From positions 1,798,001 through 1,862,000 of the forward strand of contig OZ005704.1 in NCBI GenBank assembly GCA_963930775.1: DNA of 64,000 nt, written 5' to 3'. Every line of letters starts with the position of its first letter. Positions within the stretch are counted from its first letter, which is position 1. A program made the translations under genes and the position numbers. The DNA is from Cliona cf. orientalis. Taxonomy: Eukaryota > Porifera > Demospongiae > Clionaida > Clionaidae. The notes beneath the pieces were generated by a model. It had not been told where the DNA came from and ran no database searches. It was given only the letters and a program-made list of their open reading frames with translations. This document shows positions 42,301 through 53,185 of the stretch, piece by piece.

Positions 42301-44602
42301 CCTGGAGCTCTACAATCAGGGCTTTCTTTACCAACTCATCGAGCAGTTGGACAAGAATTATCTTCCTGTCGTGACGCGCTCCGTGATCCATGCTATCGGC
42401 AACATTGCACTAGGTGGGCAGCACATCAAACAGGTATTGCTTGACCGAAAAGTCTATGAGAATCTATTGCAGATTCTCAGCTCCAAGGTGGAAAGAGGGG
42501 ATGCTTTTCTCCTTTCTGCCTGTTGTCGAGTGCTCCATATTCTGGCATCTGGTGACTGGGCCAAGAGGAAGTTTGTGGAGCAGGGAAGTGTGGCGATTCT
42601 TCTCAAGATGCTCAACCTTCGCAAGGAGAATCCAGAAGTGTGCTGGCGTCCCTTGGGTCTCCTTAGCTCTCTCGGCTTCATGTCTGTCATGAACCGTCGA
42701 TTCATTCTCACGCCAGAAGTGGTGGAAACAGTGGCCAAGATCTTGAAGGAGAGCACTAACGGTAAGGTGATCAGCTACACCACCCTAGTCTTTCTCGGGA
42801 GCGGGGAGCTCGACGATGGCTCAGTAAAGCTTCGAAAGATGGAGGTCGGAAAGTACCTCCAAGAGGCCATGGATAAGCCTCAGTATCGAAAGCAAGCTCC
42901 AGATCTCGAGCGATGGGGCGTTCACGTCCTTGAGAAGCTTAACCTTCACACGGTGTCGATACCACGTGGGCTCTTTCAGCAACTCCCTTCCCCTCTAAAA
43001 CACTCTATTAGTGACTGGCCGCCTCTCATGGATGCCACATCCCCTCAGTCAGACGGTATCACCAACAGCATTGGTACTACTGTCAATTCACCTGTGTTGA
43101 TGCTCCCTCTGAAAGAGCCCTACTTTGCTCCAAATCACCCAACGGCAGAAAAGTTGAGCGAAGCCGCGTTGGGGCAGCTGGCGAGACTAGGCCTGAATCC
43201 CAACGAGCCGCTGTTTCGAATCGGAAGGATCTATGGTAGCACACACGGCCTGTGCACCAACTGTGAGAAAGATGGGATTTCAGAGGAGCTGGTGATCCGT
43301 CCACAGAGCATGACCCCGCAGCAGTATCAGCACTTGATCGATAACGGATGGTACAGGCGAGGTGGCGTGAAGATGTTCCGACTTCGACACAATCACAACG
43401 TGGTCTGCTGTGACTGGGAGACTAGAGTCAAGGTGAATGAATTTGACCATCGCTCGCACAAGAGCTACAAGAAGGTATTGAGAAAGATGCCCGGAGAGGG
43501 GAGGCTCACCGTTGAAACAAAACCAACGCACTTCTCTCGAGAGGCTTTCGATCTCTACAACGACTACCACGTCCAAAGACATGACAAACCACACAAGTCC
43601 GAGTATTCTTACTGTGAGCACATAGTCAACTCGCCAATAGCCAATCAGACTATAGACGGTGTTAGCTACGGCACCTTTCATCAGCTCTATCGACTGGATG
43701 GAAAGTTGGTCGCAATAGGAGTCATTGACGTCGTACCGAAGGGTATAGTTAGTATCTACATGTGGTATGATGTGTCGAAAGACGTCGCCAAGCTGTCGTT
43801 TGGTGTGTACTCTGCTCTCAAGGAGATCGAGATGGTGCAGAAGATGAGCAAAACGAACCCGACTGTGCAGTACTACTACCTTCAAGGATGGAACGGAAAC
43901 AACAAGAAGCTCTCATACAAGGCAAACTACACCCCTGAGGATTTCTACTGCCCGTGCATTGTGCCGGGCTGGGTACCCACCTTGGATGGTGTGAGAGATG
44001 CAAAAGAAAGGCTAAAAGCTTTGAAGAATCCACCAAAGAGTGGCAGTCCCTCTCAAGCTGTGAATGCCGAAGACACAACAATGGATAAAAAGAAAGAAGA
44101 GACGAGGAGTGATGACAAACCATCGAATGAAGAAGCTAAGAAGCCTACAGAATCCACAGATGGTGGAGAGGAAGCTATTGAGAAGAAAGCCACGACCCAA
44201 GGAGGAGTAAATCATGTTGAAGACTCCAAGCAAAAAGACGAAAAAGTAAAAGAATCTTGCGATCCACCGATAGCTTGTGAAGCTTTTCCAAATGACCTTG
44301 AGAGGTATCGCAAAGCGACAGGTCAAGACTCGATAGACCTGAGCAAAATAGTTGTCTGTTTGAACCATTCTGAATACATGCATCTCTCAGAGCTGTTCAA
44401 GTGTGCTTCCATAGACGACGGCCAGCGTGACATTATGGAGAAGAGACTGAGTGAACTGCTCGCAGCACTAGGACCTGAACTTAGTTCCCAGCTTATTATC
44501 GACCTCAAGGCCTGCGAGTGTGAGGGAACTGCCCCCTCACCGAGCAAACAAGAAGCCAATGATAGCGAGAGTTTGCCGATAGATAATATTATGATAGCAT
44601 GA
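36326..44602 (+). CDS. ARM-like repeat protein fused to arginyl-tRNA-protein transferase (ATE1) module
   Basis: Coding exons 36326-36385, 37192-37514 and 40603-44602 give 4,383 nt (1,460 residues). ATE1 transfers Arg from tRNA to N-terminal acidic residues (Arg/N-degron pathway) and is normally about 500 residues. Here the ATE module lies near residues 990-1255: CTNC and VVCC cysteine pairs (the pairs linked to Fe-S/heme binding in the family), YQHLIDNGWYRRG, RSHKSYKKVLRKM, GTFHQLYRLDGKLVAIGVIDVVP, SIYMWYD, YYLQGWNG and YKANYTPEDFYCP. Residues about 130-850 are helical, ARM/HEAT-like (for example VIHAIGNIALGGQHIKQVLL). The N-terminus MGQVTSST fits N-myristoylation. A charged linker and a helical tail follow the ATE part. 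The last exon is a 4 kb uninterrupted frame; intron 2 is 3.1 kb. Catalytic activity is inferred, not shown. Confidence 0.85.
37515..40602 (+). other. Large intron 2 of the ARM-ATE1 gene, with internal repeats
   Basis: A 3.1 kb intron. It holds (ACATGT)n tracts at 37534-37558, 39538-39585 and 39748-39762. A roughly 80 bp segment with GCTGAACGTTGTA and CTCCTGCATG..AGGCAGTATC occurs twice (about 37670-37745 and 37850-37930). A decayed copy resembling the end of exon 2 lies at about 38580-38640. No separate gene is supported. Confidence 0.6.
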
Positions 44603-44835
44603 TTATAATACTATTATTATTGAACTTTTTTATTATCTTTTTTTAGTGGATTTTGGCTCTATTGAGCTTGGTGTAAAATTATTGGTTGTCAATTTTTATG
44701 ATGATCACTTTCCATGAGTATGATGCACTGAGCATGCGCAGAATGTTATGTCGGAATTGATGACGAATAATAAGGGAAGTGACGATCTTTACCAACACAC
44801 TTAGCTCTGCTAGTCTAGCTCTGGAGAACTAAGAG

Positions 44836-45414
44836 ATGTTGATCTGTTTGTGTGCGGTATTATTGCTAGCTCTTTCGGGAGGCCACGCAGATATCGAGTC
44901 CCAGCGCCGTCTACACGATCCCAAAAACGTCCACAATGTCGAGTGAGTTGACAGAGCAAGAAAAACACTGTACTGTAGTGGGCAATATTTGGGATGTGAA
45001 AAGCAGAATCGGATACCTTAGTACTTCTACAAATTTTAATAATAATATTATGACCATGATAATTCCACTCGGTGCAGGCACATAAAGGAGCATATGGGTG
45101 AGTACTACCAGAACGAGAACATGACAGATGAGCTGAAACTCGATTCCGAAGAGGAGATGGAGTTCCACTACTTCAAGCTGCACGACTACGACGGCAACAA
45201 CAAGCTAGACGGCCTTGAGCTGGGAGCGGCCATGACTCACTTTCACGAGGGAGAGGGTGCCGCCAGGGCCCATAATATTGCCCTGGAAGATGAGGAAATG
45301 GCCAATCTTATTGATCAGATCCTGGCTGAAGACGACCTCAACCACGATGGCTATATCGACTACTACGAGTTTACGCACGCTCAGAGGAAGGGAACAGATA
45401 AAGATGCAGTTTAA
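44836..45414 (+). CDS. MCFD2: MCFD2-like EF-hand cargo receptor subunit
   Basis: Secretory-pathway EF-hand protein; in vertebrates MCFD2 pairs with the lectin LMAN1 to carry glycoproteins from ER to Golgi. Exons 44836-44942 and 45078-45414 give 147 residues, about the human length. A signal peptide opens the protein (MLICLCAVLLLALSGGHA), then DPKNVHNVEHIKEHMG, typical of the family. Two EF-hands: HDYDGNNKLDGLEL (about residues 70-83) and EDDLNHDGYIDYYEF (about 122-136), both with intact Asp/Asn and Glu positions for calcium. CATGCGC at 44733-44739 lies about 100 bp above the start. Confidence 0.9.
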
Positions 45415-45682
45415 TTGAAGCATGGATTATTAAACATACATGTAAACCAAGCATGGTTTATGCTTTGTGGCTAATAATAGTAATTATTATTATAGGAGCA
45501 TTTTTGTGTATTGTTCACAATCTGAATCATGGCAGCATTAAAAAAAATTAATTCTTCATCACAATGTTATTGTCATACACTTTAAACTCACAGGCACATG
45601 GAATTGCACTAGTACAATTCCTACATACATAATAATAATATATACTCCTACGAACAGCTATACAGCAACACAGACTACATTA

Positions 45683-47572
45683 CATAGCTTTCCTTGGTGG
45701 TTCAAATGGCCCGTACTTGTGATCAAATAGGCCGAACTGTTCGTGTCCCTCTGAGAAGCACCGAGTACAGTAGAGATCCCCATCACAGTCGAAGCACTGA
45801 ATGGTGGCATCCTCATTGCAGATACAACACCACGGGAAGTCTTCATTATCACCAAATCCGTAACTTCTCCCTCCGACAGCGCCTGACCAATAGTTGGCTG
45901 CAGTAGCACCCACACTGGCACCACCTTGACTGTCTGGTTTCACAGCAGATACAGCAGATACAGCAGATTTTGCTGCCCCGGAATTATCATCGTCCTTTTT
46001 CGTAGTAGTATCCAGATAGTGTCCGAGACCAGTTCTCTCCAGCTTGCTGTCCAGTTCAGCTTCTGCCATCACTTCTTTCATGAGTGCCTGTACCTCATCG
46101 CTGAGGTCTTCCTCCCTCTCTTCTTCGTAGTTTCCGCTGAGCTCAAGTCCCAGCTGTCGGGCGGCTGAGGGACCACTCACGGCAGTGGACGGTGGCTTGT
46201 CAGGGTGACTCCACTCGGAACCCCCAAAGTGAGACCACGTGAAATCGAGACTCTTTCTAGAGCCTTTCATAGTGGGTAGTTTGCTACGAACCTCTTCATC
46301 TTCTGCGATATCATCAAAGTTTGGTATCTGATGAGACTCTCCCCCTGTTGAGTCCTCCTTAGCTTGGCTTCTTAGCTTTGATAGACGCTCTGCTGCACCA
46401 GCAGTGAATTCCAGGTCTTCTTTTCGTCTCACTTCATCCTGTTTCACTTCCTCTGCCATATCTCTCATTAGATTGGTCACTTCTGGTGGTTGCATATCAT
46501 CGGAATGACCTTTGGACTTGTCAGTAGCGGACGCAGAGCCCGGTCCCAAGTCTGAGATTGGTGGATAGTATATGTTCGCACTAGCACCACTGGTAAGGTT
46601 TTGGCCACCCTCTTCAGGGAGGGGTTGCCCCTCTTCCCTCGCTAGCTCTCTGGCTTTGTCGACCAGAGCCAGTATATCATCTGACTGAGCTTCAGAGAGA
46701 GCGTGCTTCTCCTCTCTCGATTGGAACGCTTTCAAATCTTGAAGCAGATTTTCGGGGTCCTCGTCTGTAACAACCTGCACTTCCATACCCTCCAAAAAGT
46801 TCTGAATTCCTGCCATATCGGGAGGCTTTGATTTCCTTAATTGACTGGGTGATGACTCAGCAGTTTTCCCTTTCAGTGCCAGGAATCTCTGGTGAAGGTC
46901 TTTGTCTCTCTCTTGGTTGAATTCCTCCAGTTTTCCCTCGATTCTCATTTCGTCCTTCATCTGTTCAATGAGATCACTAGCTTGCTCCACTTGAGTTCCC
47001 TTTCCCTGCTCCCCTCCACCATTTCCGGTGTTGACTCCGCCCCCTCCAGCGTTGGCTCCACCCCCACCACTTCCCGTACCTGCATCGTCAGCACCAGCCT
47101 GACCATCGCTTGTCTTCTGCTCTGATTCCCCTCGAAGCTTAGCCAGCCTGTCTTTGACATTATCCTCATCGAAAGAGCCCTCCCCCGCTCTATGGGATTC
47201 CTTCAACTTCTTGTGTCTCTCTATTAAAGCTTTGTCCTCCTCCGTCAAACTCACAGCTGTCTTCTCAAACGGTTTAGGCTGTTTCGAGAAGTCAAGCTGT
47301 ACCCTGGTCTGAATCGGAGGCTCCGTGTGCGCGTGCTTGTAGAATCTCTCCTGGAAAGTTTCAAGAATTTCTTTCTCTTCACTCTCCTTCACTTGCTGGT
47401 GCTTTCTCGAGCAGTAGACGCAGGTGTCCTGGGCTATTTGAGCTCCTGACTTTCTCCCTTTCTTTGGAGGAGGGAGGCACAAGTTACAGAAGCTCCTCTG
47501 ACATTGAGGACATAGTGTCGGCTTCTCGAAGAACTTGTACTTGTTTGTACACCCAGCACATCTGTCAGACAT
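45683..47572 (-). CDS. ZFYVE19: ZFYVE19/ANCHR-like abscission checkpoint protein
   Basis: Cytoplasmic regulator that delays cytokinetic abscission (NoCut checkpoint) through VPS4 and the ESCRT-III machinery. Single exon, about 630 residues from the chosen start at 47572 (MSDRCAGC), where the family's zinc finger begins; an in-frame ATG at 47671 would add 33 residues. Two zinc modules: an N-terminal FYVE-type finger (CAGC, CPQC, FCNLCL, CVYC) and a C-terminal B-box-like finger (CCICNEDATIQCFDCDGDLY, then CTRCFSEGHEQF). Between them lies a long acidic, coiled-coil-rich and Gly-rich region (GSGGGGANAGGGG). The FYVE part lacks an obvious basic RRHHCR motif, as in ANCHR. It converges on MCFD2, with stops 268 bp apart. 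Confidence 0.92.
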
Positions 47573-48037
47573 CGTTCCTTTTGCAGCTTTGAAATATTGA
47601 AACTGGGCGTGGTGCATGTACCAGTGCTTTCGGATATTTGGAATGAGTTCCAGCCCCGCCCCCATTCCCACATAGAATTGCTGTGGGCCAGCTATCGAAC
47701 GATTCTTGATAAGTTAGCTAATCATGAATTCTACCAAGAGTAGATCTACTATTATTGCTTTAGTAGCTACTCAGCAGTCACATTTATGCAATTTTTTTTA
47801 TCACACCACAATACATATCTAATAGTAGTCTCGCGCGCCAGCCCCTCCTACCGCGTGCGTGAAAGGGGGCTGGGGACGAGACTAATCTAATAGCATGATC
47901 AATAAACAATTGCATTCCTATTAAACTTCCAATCTATTAATGTAATTCTACCACTACCAGATCTAGCACATATCTAAAATTGAGTAACAAACTCTTGTAA
48001 TGTTTATTTGAAGTTGTTTTCAGTACCAATCCGCTTT
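47573..48037. other. Spacer between ZFYVE19 and the deaminase array, with a 57 bp foldback
   Basis: A 465 bp AT-rich spacer. A GC-rich foldback stands out at 47827-47883: AGTCTCGCGCGCCAGCCCC on the left, GGGGCTGGGGACGAGACT on the right. No gene seen. Confidence 0.6.
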
Positions 48038-48937
48038 TCATTTTCCCGTTCTCCTTCTCTTTGATCCTGTTATTTTCTTCTTCTTTAGTGCATTAGAACA
48101 TATCTGATGGTAATCTTTTAGCCCAGCCATCTCATCGTATATGAATTCCACAATGTTCTTGGTTTTATTGTACCTCCCATCATATTTTTTAGTTGCACCA
48201 GTCATTTCATCAATGGCATCCTTGCATTCATCATTAGTGATATACTTTTTAAAATTACCCCAGTTCCATGGAACTATGGTAAATCCAGCATCCACAAGCA
48301 TGGTAAGACATTGCAAGTTTAGGATCTTATTTCCCCTTCCTGTTTTACCCTTTCCCCTGTACGGAAGGGCAATGTGTATGGACGGCTTTGGGTTATTATC
48401 GTACATATTGTACAGCTTCATTGCACAGTCTGGACAAGGAGCACTGGTCAAATAAAACTTAGTTGGAAGGCCGCATTGTGCTACCATGTTGTCTTCTGCA
48501 TGATTTCCATCCCCAGAAACATAGACGTTTCCTTTTTCACTCAACTTAGGGCACTCAGGAGCAAAGAGGTATGTCCTGGATGGAATATATTTATCTTCAG
48601 GTTTAAACCAGGCCTTTCCCTTGAATATGGTCATCATGGAATCCAATTTTGAAAGAGTTAAATCTTGACTCCACCCAGCTTTCTCTATACATTTTGTACT
48701 CTCTGAACACACATTAAAGCAATAATTGATAATATATATCAATAATTTAATAGAAGGTTACAGACCCATTGCATTAGCCGTGAATTCTTGTCCAGCTGCA
48801 GCAGCCATTATGAGTGCCAGCTCTTCCATGGCATCAGTACCATCCAAATCAACATTGTGTCTCGCCACAGATGTACTCAGACTCACTGAGCCTATGGCAA
48901 CCAACATGACCAGAGAAAGCAGTCCCTTGCTCTGCAT
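48038..48937 (-). CDS. Secreted deaminase-fold protein, array copy A
   Basis: Predicted secreted zinc-dependent deaminase of unknown substrate. Exon 1 is 48937-48766 (signal peptide, MQSKGLLSL, then HNVDLDGTDAMEELAL); exon 2 is 48702-48038. Total 278 residues. The zinc motif is NHAEDNM plus SAPCPDCAMKLYN, the H-x-E...P-C-x2-C signature of cytidine-deaminase-like enzymes (Glu as proton shuttle, His and two Cys as zinc ligands), with 18 residues between Glu and Pro. Other array-wide blocks: CIEKAGWSQ, YLFAPECPKL, GLPTKFYLTS, FTIVPWNW and YHQICSNALKKK. Eight cysteines are shared by all full copies. The tail is Lys/Arg-rich. It is likely secreted because exon 1 is a clean signal peptide and no later membrane segment is present. 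AID/APOBEC-like is inference from motif order. Confidence 0.82.
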
Positions 48938-50011
48938 TTTGCTAATCTATAAGTTAAACCATTGATTTGCTGATAATGTGCTGTAGTTTTGTGTTTAAAT
49001 AAAGTTAAGCTAGGGTGCTGAAACTTTAAAGTAGGAAAATAGGCTCTATTCATCTCTATTCATTAGTTAGACATGTCCGTGATTATAAGGATTTCTCTGA
49101 ATAATAACTAAAGTTAAGCTAGGGTGCTGAAACTTTAAAGTAGGAAAATAGGCTCCCATTCATTAGTTAGACATGTCCACGATTATAAGGATTTCTCTGA
49201 ATAATAACTGTAGTAAATAAATATGCAATGGCCGGAATCAAATCCAATTGATCTTTGCAATACCGGTTAGTTATAAGTCTGCCAAGTTTTAGTATACGTG
49301 GATCGATAGATTTGACTTGCAGCATAACAGATCATAATATTATTTTCAGTTCCTGTCAGTTTGCAAAATAATCAATTTTTCTGATTGCAAAACTGCACTA
49401 CTCCAAACTTGATGCATATACATGTAAGTACACGTACCTCTCTGTTTATTCTACTTTCCAGCCACTCCGATTCTAGTATCGTGGCTCATGTTTAGGATAG
49501 TCCTTCATCTCCTCAACAAGCCTATAGTTAGCCTTGCTCAGTGTGAAGAGATAGCCAAGCAGCTTTCCATGACCTCTTCAGTAGGCTTTGACCCATTATG
49601 CTGGCATAAGTTTAGAATAATAGGGACAAATTTTGGTGGTATTAGCATTGAGCATAATGCTAGCATAATAGGCTCAGATTTACCAAATTGTGGGTGTGGT
49701 TAGGGTGCGGTTAGCGAAATTGGGTTCACATGTGATTTGATCTTGACAAATACATATAGGTTGCAAAAAATTTCAAGGATAGCAAATTGGCTGTAAATTT
49801 CTACATTACAATGGTTGTAAACACACTTTTTTTTCCTGTGGTGATTTGATCTTGACCACATGGCACATGGTCTAAAAAAGCTTAAGACCTCCCCGAATGG
49901 TCGAATGCATGCAGGAAAGCACTTCTATTTCAACCATCATCAGCTGCATCAGAGAGAGTATTCTCTATTTTGTCAAATTCATTCAAAAATCACTAAGAAC
50001 AGTCCCTAAGA
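48938..50011. other. Upstream of copy A: tandem duplication and shared 5' block
   Basis: A segment beginning AAGTTAAGCTAGGGTGCTG is repeated in tandem at about 49002-49110 and 49111-49210. Next, at 49226-49345, is the block GGCCGGAATCAAATCCAATT and following, also found upstream of copies B and D. The rest is AT-rich, with no gene. It ends at the first MITE-like element. Confidence 0.65.
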
Positions 50012-50303
50012 CAGTGGCGGATTTAGGGGGGTTTCGGAGGTTTCGACCGAATCCCCCTTTGGGCTGCACCTAGTTGTGATGATACGCTAACTGGAACCCC
50101 CCTCTCTGGTTACAGAACTAAGAAAACTGCTGTTGTGGCTCACCTTAGCATGCTTCAGCAGAAAATTCGTTCAAAAATCGATCGGTTGGGCTGGTACCAG
50201 TGGTAGTTGCTCTCGAACGATCAAAATGGGCGTGGTTTTTAGCCGAAAGTGGGCGTGGCTTCTAAAACAGAACCCCCTTCAGGAAATTCTAGATCCGCCA
50301 CTG
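50012..50303. mobile_element. MITE-like element 1 (CAGTGGCGGAT ends)
   Basis: A 292 bp element with inverted ends CAGTGGCGGATTTAGG (left) and CCTAGATC-like ...ATCCGCCACTG (right). A perfect 5 bp repeat TAAGA flanks it on both sides (50007-50011 and 50304-50308). No open frame of interest. The CAGTGGCG start is common among non-autonomous DNA transposons; superfamily not assigned. Confidence 0.75.
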
Positions 50304-50641
50304 TAAGAGACTCTGATATAGCTACAAACCTCAATACAATTCACGATGCTGTATAATTTTATACTGATTAATTATGGATTTTGATCATTTTTACAAGCAT
50401 AATACATGCATAATGCGAGCATAATAGGGGCTGTTTTGTGACAGGCATGGTAGAATAATAGGCAGAACTCTGAGCATAAAAGAATAGAATAATAGGCAAT
50501 TTTTTGAGCATAATAATTGGTCAAAGCCTACTCTTCAGTTCAAGAAGCCATTTCAATATGTTAATGAATATTATAAATAATTTGGGTGCACATCGGACAT
50601 CTAGCTGCTTGGCTGCTATAAAATTAAATATATATTATATA

Positions 50642-50683
50642 CACTGGCGTAAGAAGCAGGGGGGCTGGGGGGGGGGGCTGTAG

Positions 50684-50723
<40 letters not shown>

Positions 50724-50943
50724 ATCTTGTCAACCAAGTGGGCCTAAACCTAGGAAGATATTTAGCTATTCTACTAGGCCTTGACATCTTCAGATTTGTG
50801 ATGTAAAGTCTACTTTACAGCCAAATTAGCATAATAATGGGAACGGTTTGAAGGAGTATCGTGTGATCCAAAAAAATTTTTGCGCGCTTTGCGCGCAATT
50901 TTATTTACAGCCCCCTGTTCAAAAACATCTTCCTACGCCACTG
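50642..50943. mobile_element. MITE-like element 2 with 40-base C run
   Basis: Ends are CACTGGCGTAAGAAG (left) and CTTCCTACGCCACTG (right), flanked by ATATA at 50637-50641 and 50944-50948. Subterminal GGGGGCTG occurs at both ends in inverted order. A G run and then a run of about 40 C (50684-50723) follow the left end, and GCGCGCTTTGCGCGC lies near the right end. The run length is likely to be a sequencing or assembly uncertainty. Confidence 0.7.
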
Positions 50944-51342
50944 ATATAGAAGAGTTTAAACAAAAAAATAGCCTAGCTAGGAGTAGTTTGAGCCAAAAAT
51001 TCCATTTCAACTCATCTTCTCCGACGTACATAGCTACATTATTTTATCCAATTGAGCTGTTTTTAACCAAACACTTCAGAAATGGTTGAAACTAATTTGA
51101 AATTGGTACCTAGCAAATTGAGTTCCCAAAATTCCCTGGAGCTCGAGGGGTGAACACCATGAAGTTATCCAAAATGCCACTACTATGGCACACAAAATTA
51201 ATATTGACTTTTGAATCCCTGAAGCCCTGCAATACCGGAAGTGTTTATAGCCCAACACTTTGGATACTGGAGTGATTCAGAAGTGCAAATTTGGTGTTCA
51301 TAGCACATTATAGTGAGTATAGTTATAATCCCTTGTTAGATA

Positions 51343-51790
51343 CCGTAGACTCTGGTTAATAAGCGCATGCGCTTATAGCGGTAAACGGAATGACAGTATG
51401 CGCTTAATAAAGGATATGCGCTTATATGGCACATAACCACGCCCACTAATGTTTGGGCGCGGCACGTGATGGATGCGAGGCCCGCTAGCACTAGCGCTCG
51501 ATCGATCGATCGATCGATCGAGCACTTTAACGTTTACAGTTGCCGCTCAAGATGACGAGTGCTGGCGATTTGTCGATCTTCTTGCACGATAACGTTATTC
51601 GTGGCCATCATTTCTCCAAAGATAGCTGGACTCCAAATACTTTCCAGCCGGTCAAGGTCAGGTTCATAGAACGCCACGCCTATTAAGCGCATGCGCTTAA
51701 TAAACAATAGCTTATGACAAGAAGAGGGCATGCGCTTAATAAATAATATGCGCTTAATAGCGAGGTGCGCTTAATAACCAGAGTTTACGG
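51343..51790. mobile_element. MITE-like element 3 (TA-flanked, CCGTAGACTCTGG ends)
   Basis: A 448 bp element. Left end CCGTAGACTCTGGTTAATAA; right end, reverse-complemented, CCGTAAACTCTGGTTATTAA. TA lies on both sides (51341-51342, 51791-51792), as in Tc1/mariner-type insertion. TGCGCTTAATA recurs at least five times inside, and an (ATCG)n run sits at about 51501-51525. No transposase. Confidence 0.8.
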
Positions 51791-52161
51791 TATGTGTATA
51801 TTTTTTATAGGCAATTTTTTGAATTCTGACATGCCTACTAGACTACTATTGCAAGTATCTAGTAATAGTAGTATAACAAAAAATATACGGTACCCTCGCC
51901 CAGATAGTGTGCCAATTGATAATTTAGCTGTTTGGGCCTGTAATGAGTTAATTAGTCCCCCACGACCACTTGTGTCATCATAGTAATAATTACAAGTGGT
52001 CCCCCCAACATCCTGTGTGCACCATAAAATTAATGGTCCCCCTGCTGTATAAGCAGTCCCCCATAGCATACACGTATATGCATATTTGACTCTAATATCA
52101 ACCATGGCAAAGACTTTTAATCGATAGGTTTAATAATTAAATGCAGTTAATAGTTCTACCA

Positions 52162-53185
52162 CTATATACCACTTATGAGCTTGTGTCCACAACTGAATGA
52201 CAGAATTAAAAAAAGAGCAATTATTTCTTGTCTTGTTTTACTATTAATTTTTCCTTCAGTGTCTCCATTTCTTTTTTTTTTTTTGCAATAATTGGTATTA
52301 CACTTTTTTCCTTTTTTTAGTGCATTAGAACATATCTCATAGTAAATTGGCCTGTGCATACTATTTACAATATCCACAACTTTCTTGGTTCCTTTGTGCC
52401 TCTTGTCATATAAATCGTCTTTGTGACCAGTCATTTCATTAAGGACCGCCTTGCATTTATCATTGGTGATATATCTTCTAGCAAACATTTGCCAGTCCCA
52501 TGGAATTATGACAAATCCAGCATTCACAAGCATGGCAAGACATTCCCTGTTTAACTTCATATTGCCAGCTCCTGTTTTCCCCCCTCCCCTGTATGGACGG
52601 GCAATGTGTATGGTCGGCTTTGGTTTATTATTGTATGCATTGTATAGCATCATTGCACAGTCTGGACAAGGAGCACTGCATGGTCAACTAAAACTCGGTT
52701 GGAAGGCCACATTTTTCTGCCATGTTGTCTTCTGCATGCTTTCCACGGCCGGAAATATAGACGTGCCCTTTTGTAATCAACTCAGGGCACTGAGGAGCAA
52801 AGAGGAACGTCTTGGATGGAACATATTTCGACCATGGCTTTCCCTTGAATATACTCATCATGGACTTCAACTTTGAAAGAGTTAAATCTTCCCTCCTGGA
52901 CCATCCAACTTTCTCTATACACTTTATACTACCTATAAAGCGCACAATGTCATAAAAATTAATAATTATAACCTTGTTAACCGTACAGTAACTATGATAA
53001 ACAAACTTACGGGCCATTGTATTAGCCGTGAATTCTTGTCCAGCTGCAGCAGCCATTATGAGTGCCATCTCTTCCATGACATCAGTACCATCCAAATCAA
53101 CATTGTGTCCCGCCACAGATGTACTCGGACTCACTGAGCCTACGGCAACCAACATGACCAAAGAAAGCAGTCCCTTGCTCTGCAT
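52162..53185 (-). pseudogene. Secreted deaminase-fold protein, array copy B, disrupted
   Basis: Same two-exon plan as its neighbours: exon 1 53185-53011 (MQSKGLLSLVMLVAVG signal peptide), exon 2 from 52932. Exon 2 keeps GKHAEDNM, but just before the PCxxC block it has an in-frame TAG at 52688-52690, where the other copies encode Tyr, and a 4-base insertion at about 52677-52682 that shifts frame. Downstream, the PCPDC-containing frame stays open to 52162. The lesions would remove half of the zinc site, so this copy should be inactive unless the assembly is wrong. The rest is well preserved, indicating recent loss. Confidence 0.85.

Noticed and set aside
41188..43885. Several 90-200 codon minus-strand frames
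   Set aside because: All antisense to the ARM-ATE1 exon; long GC-richer coding exons often leave such shadows.
51501..51525. (ATCG)n run as a regulatory site
   Set aside because: Simple repeat inside a MITE-like element; no evidence for function.
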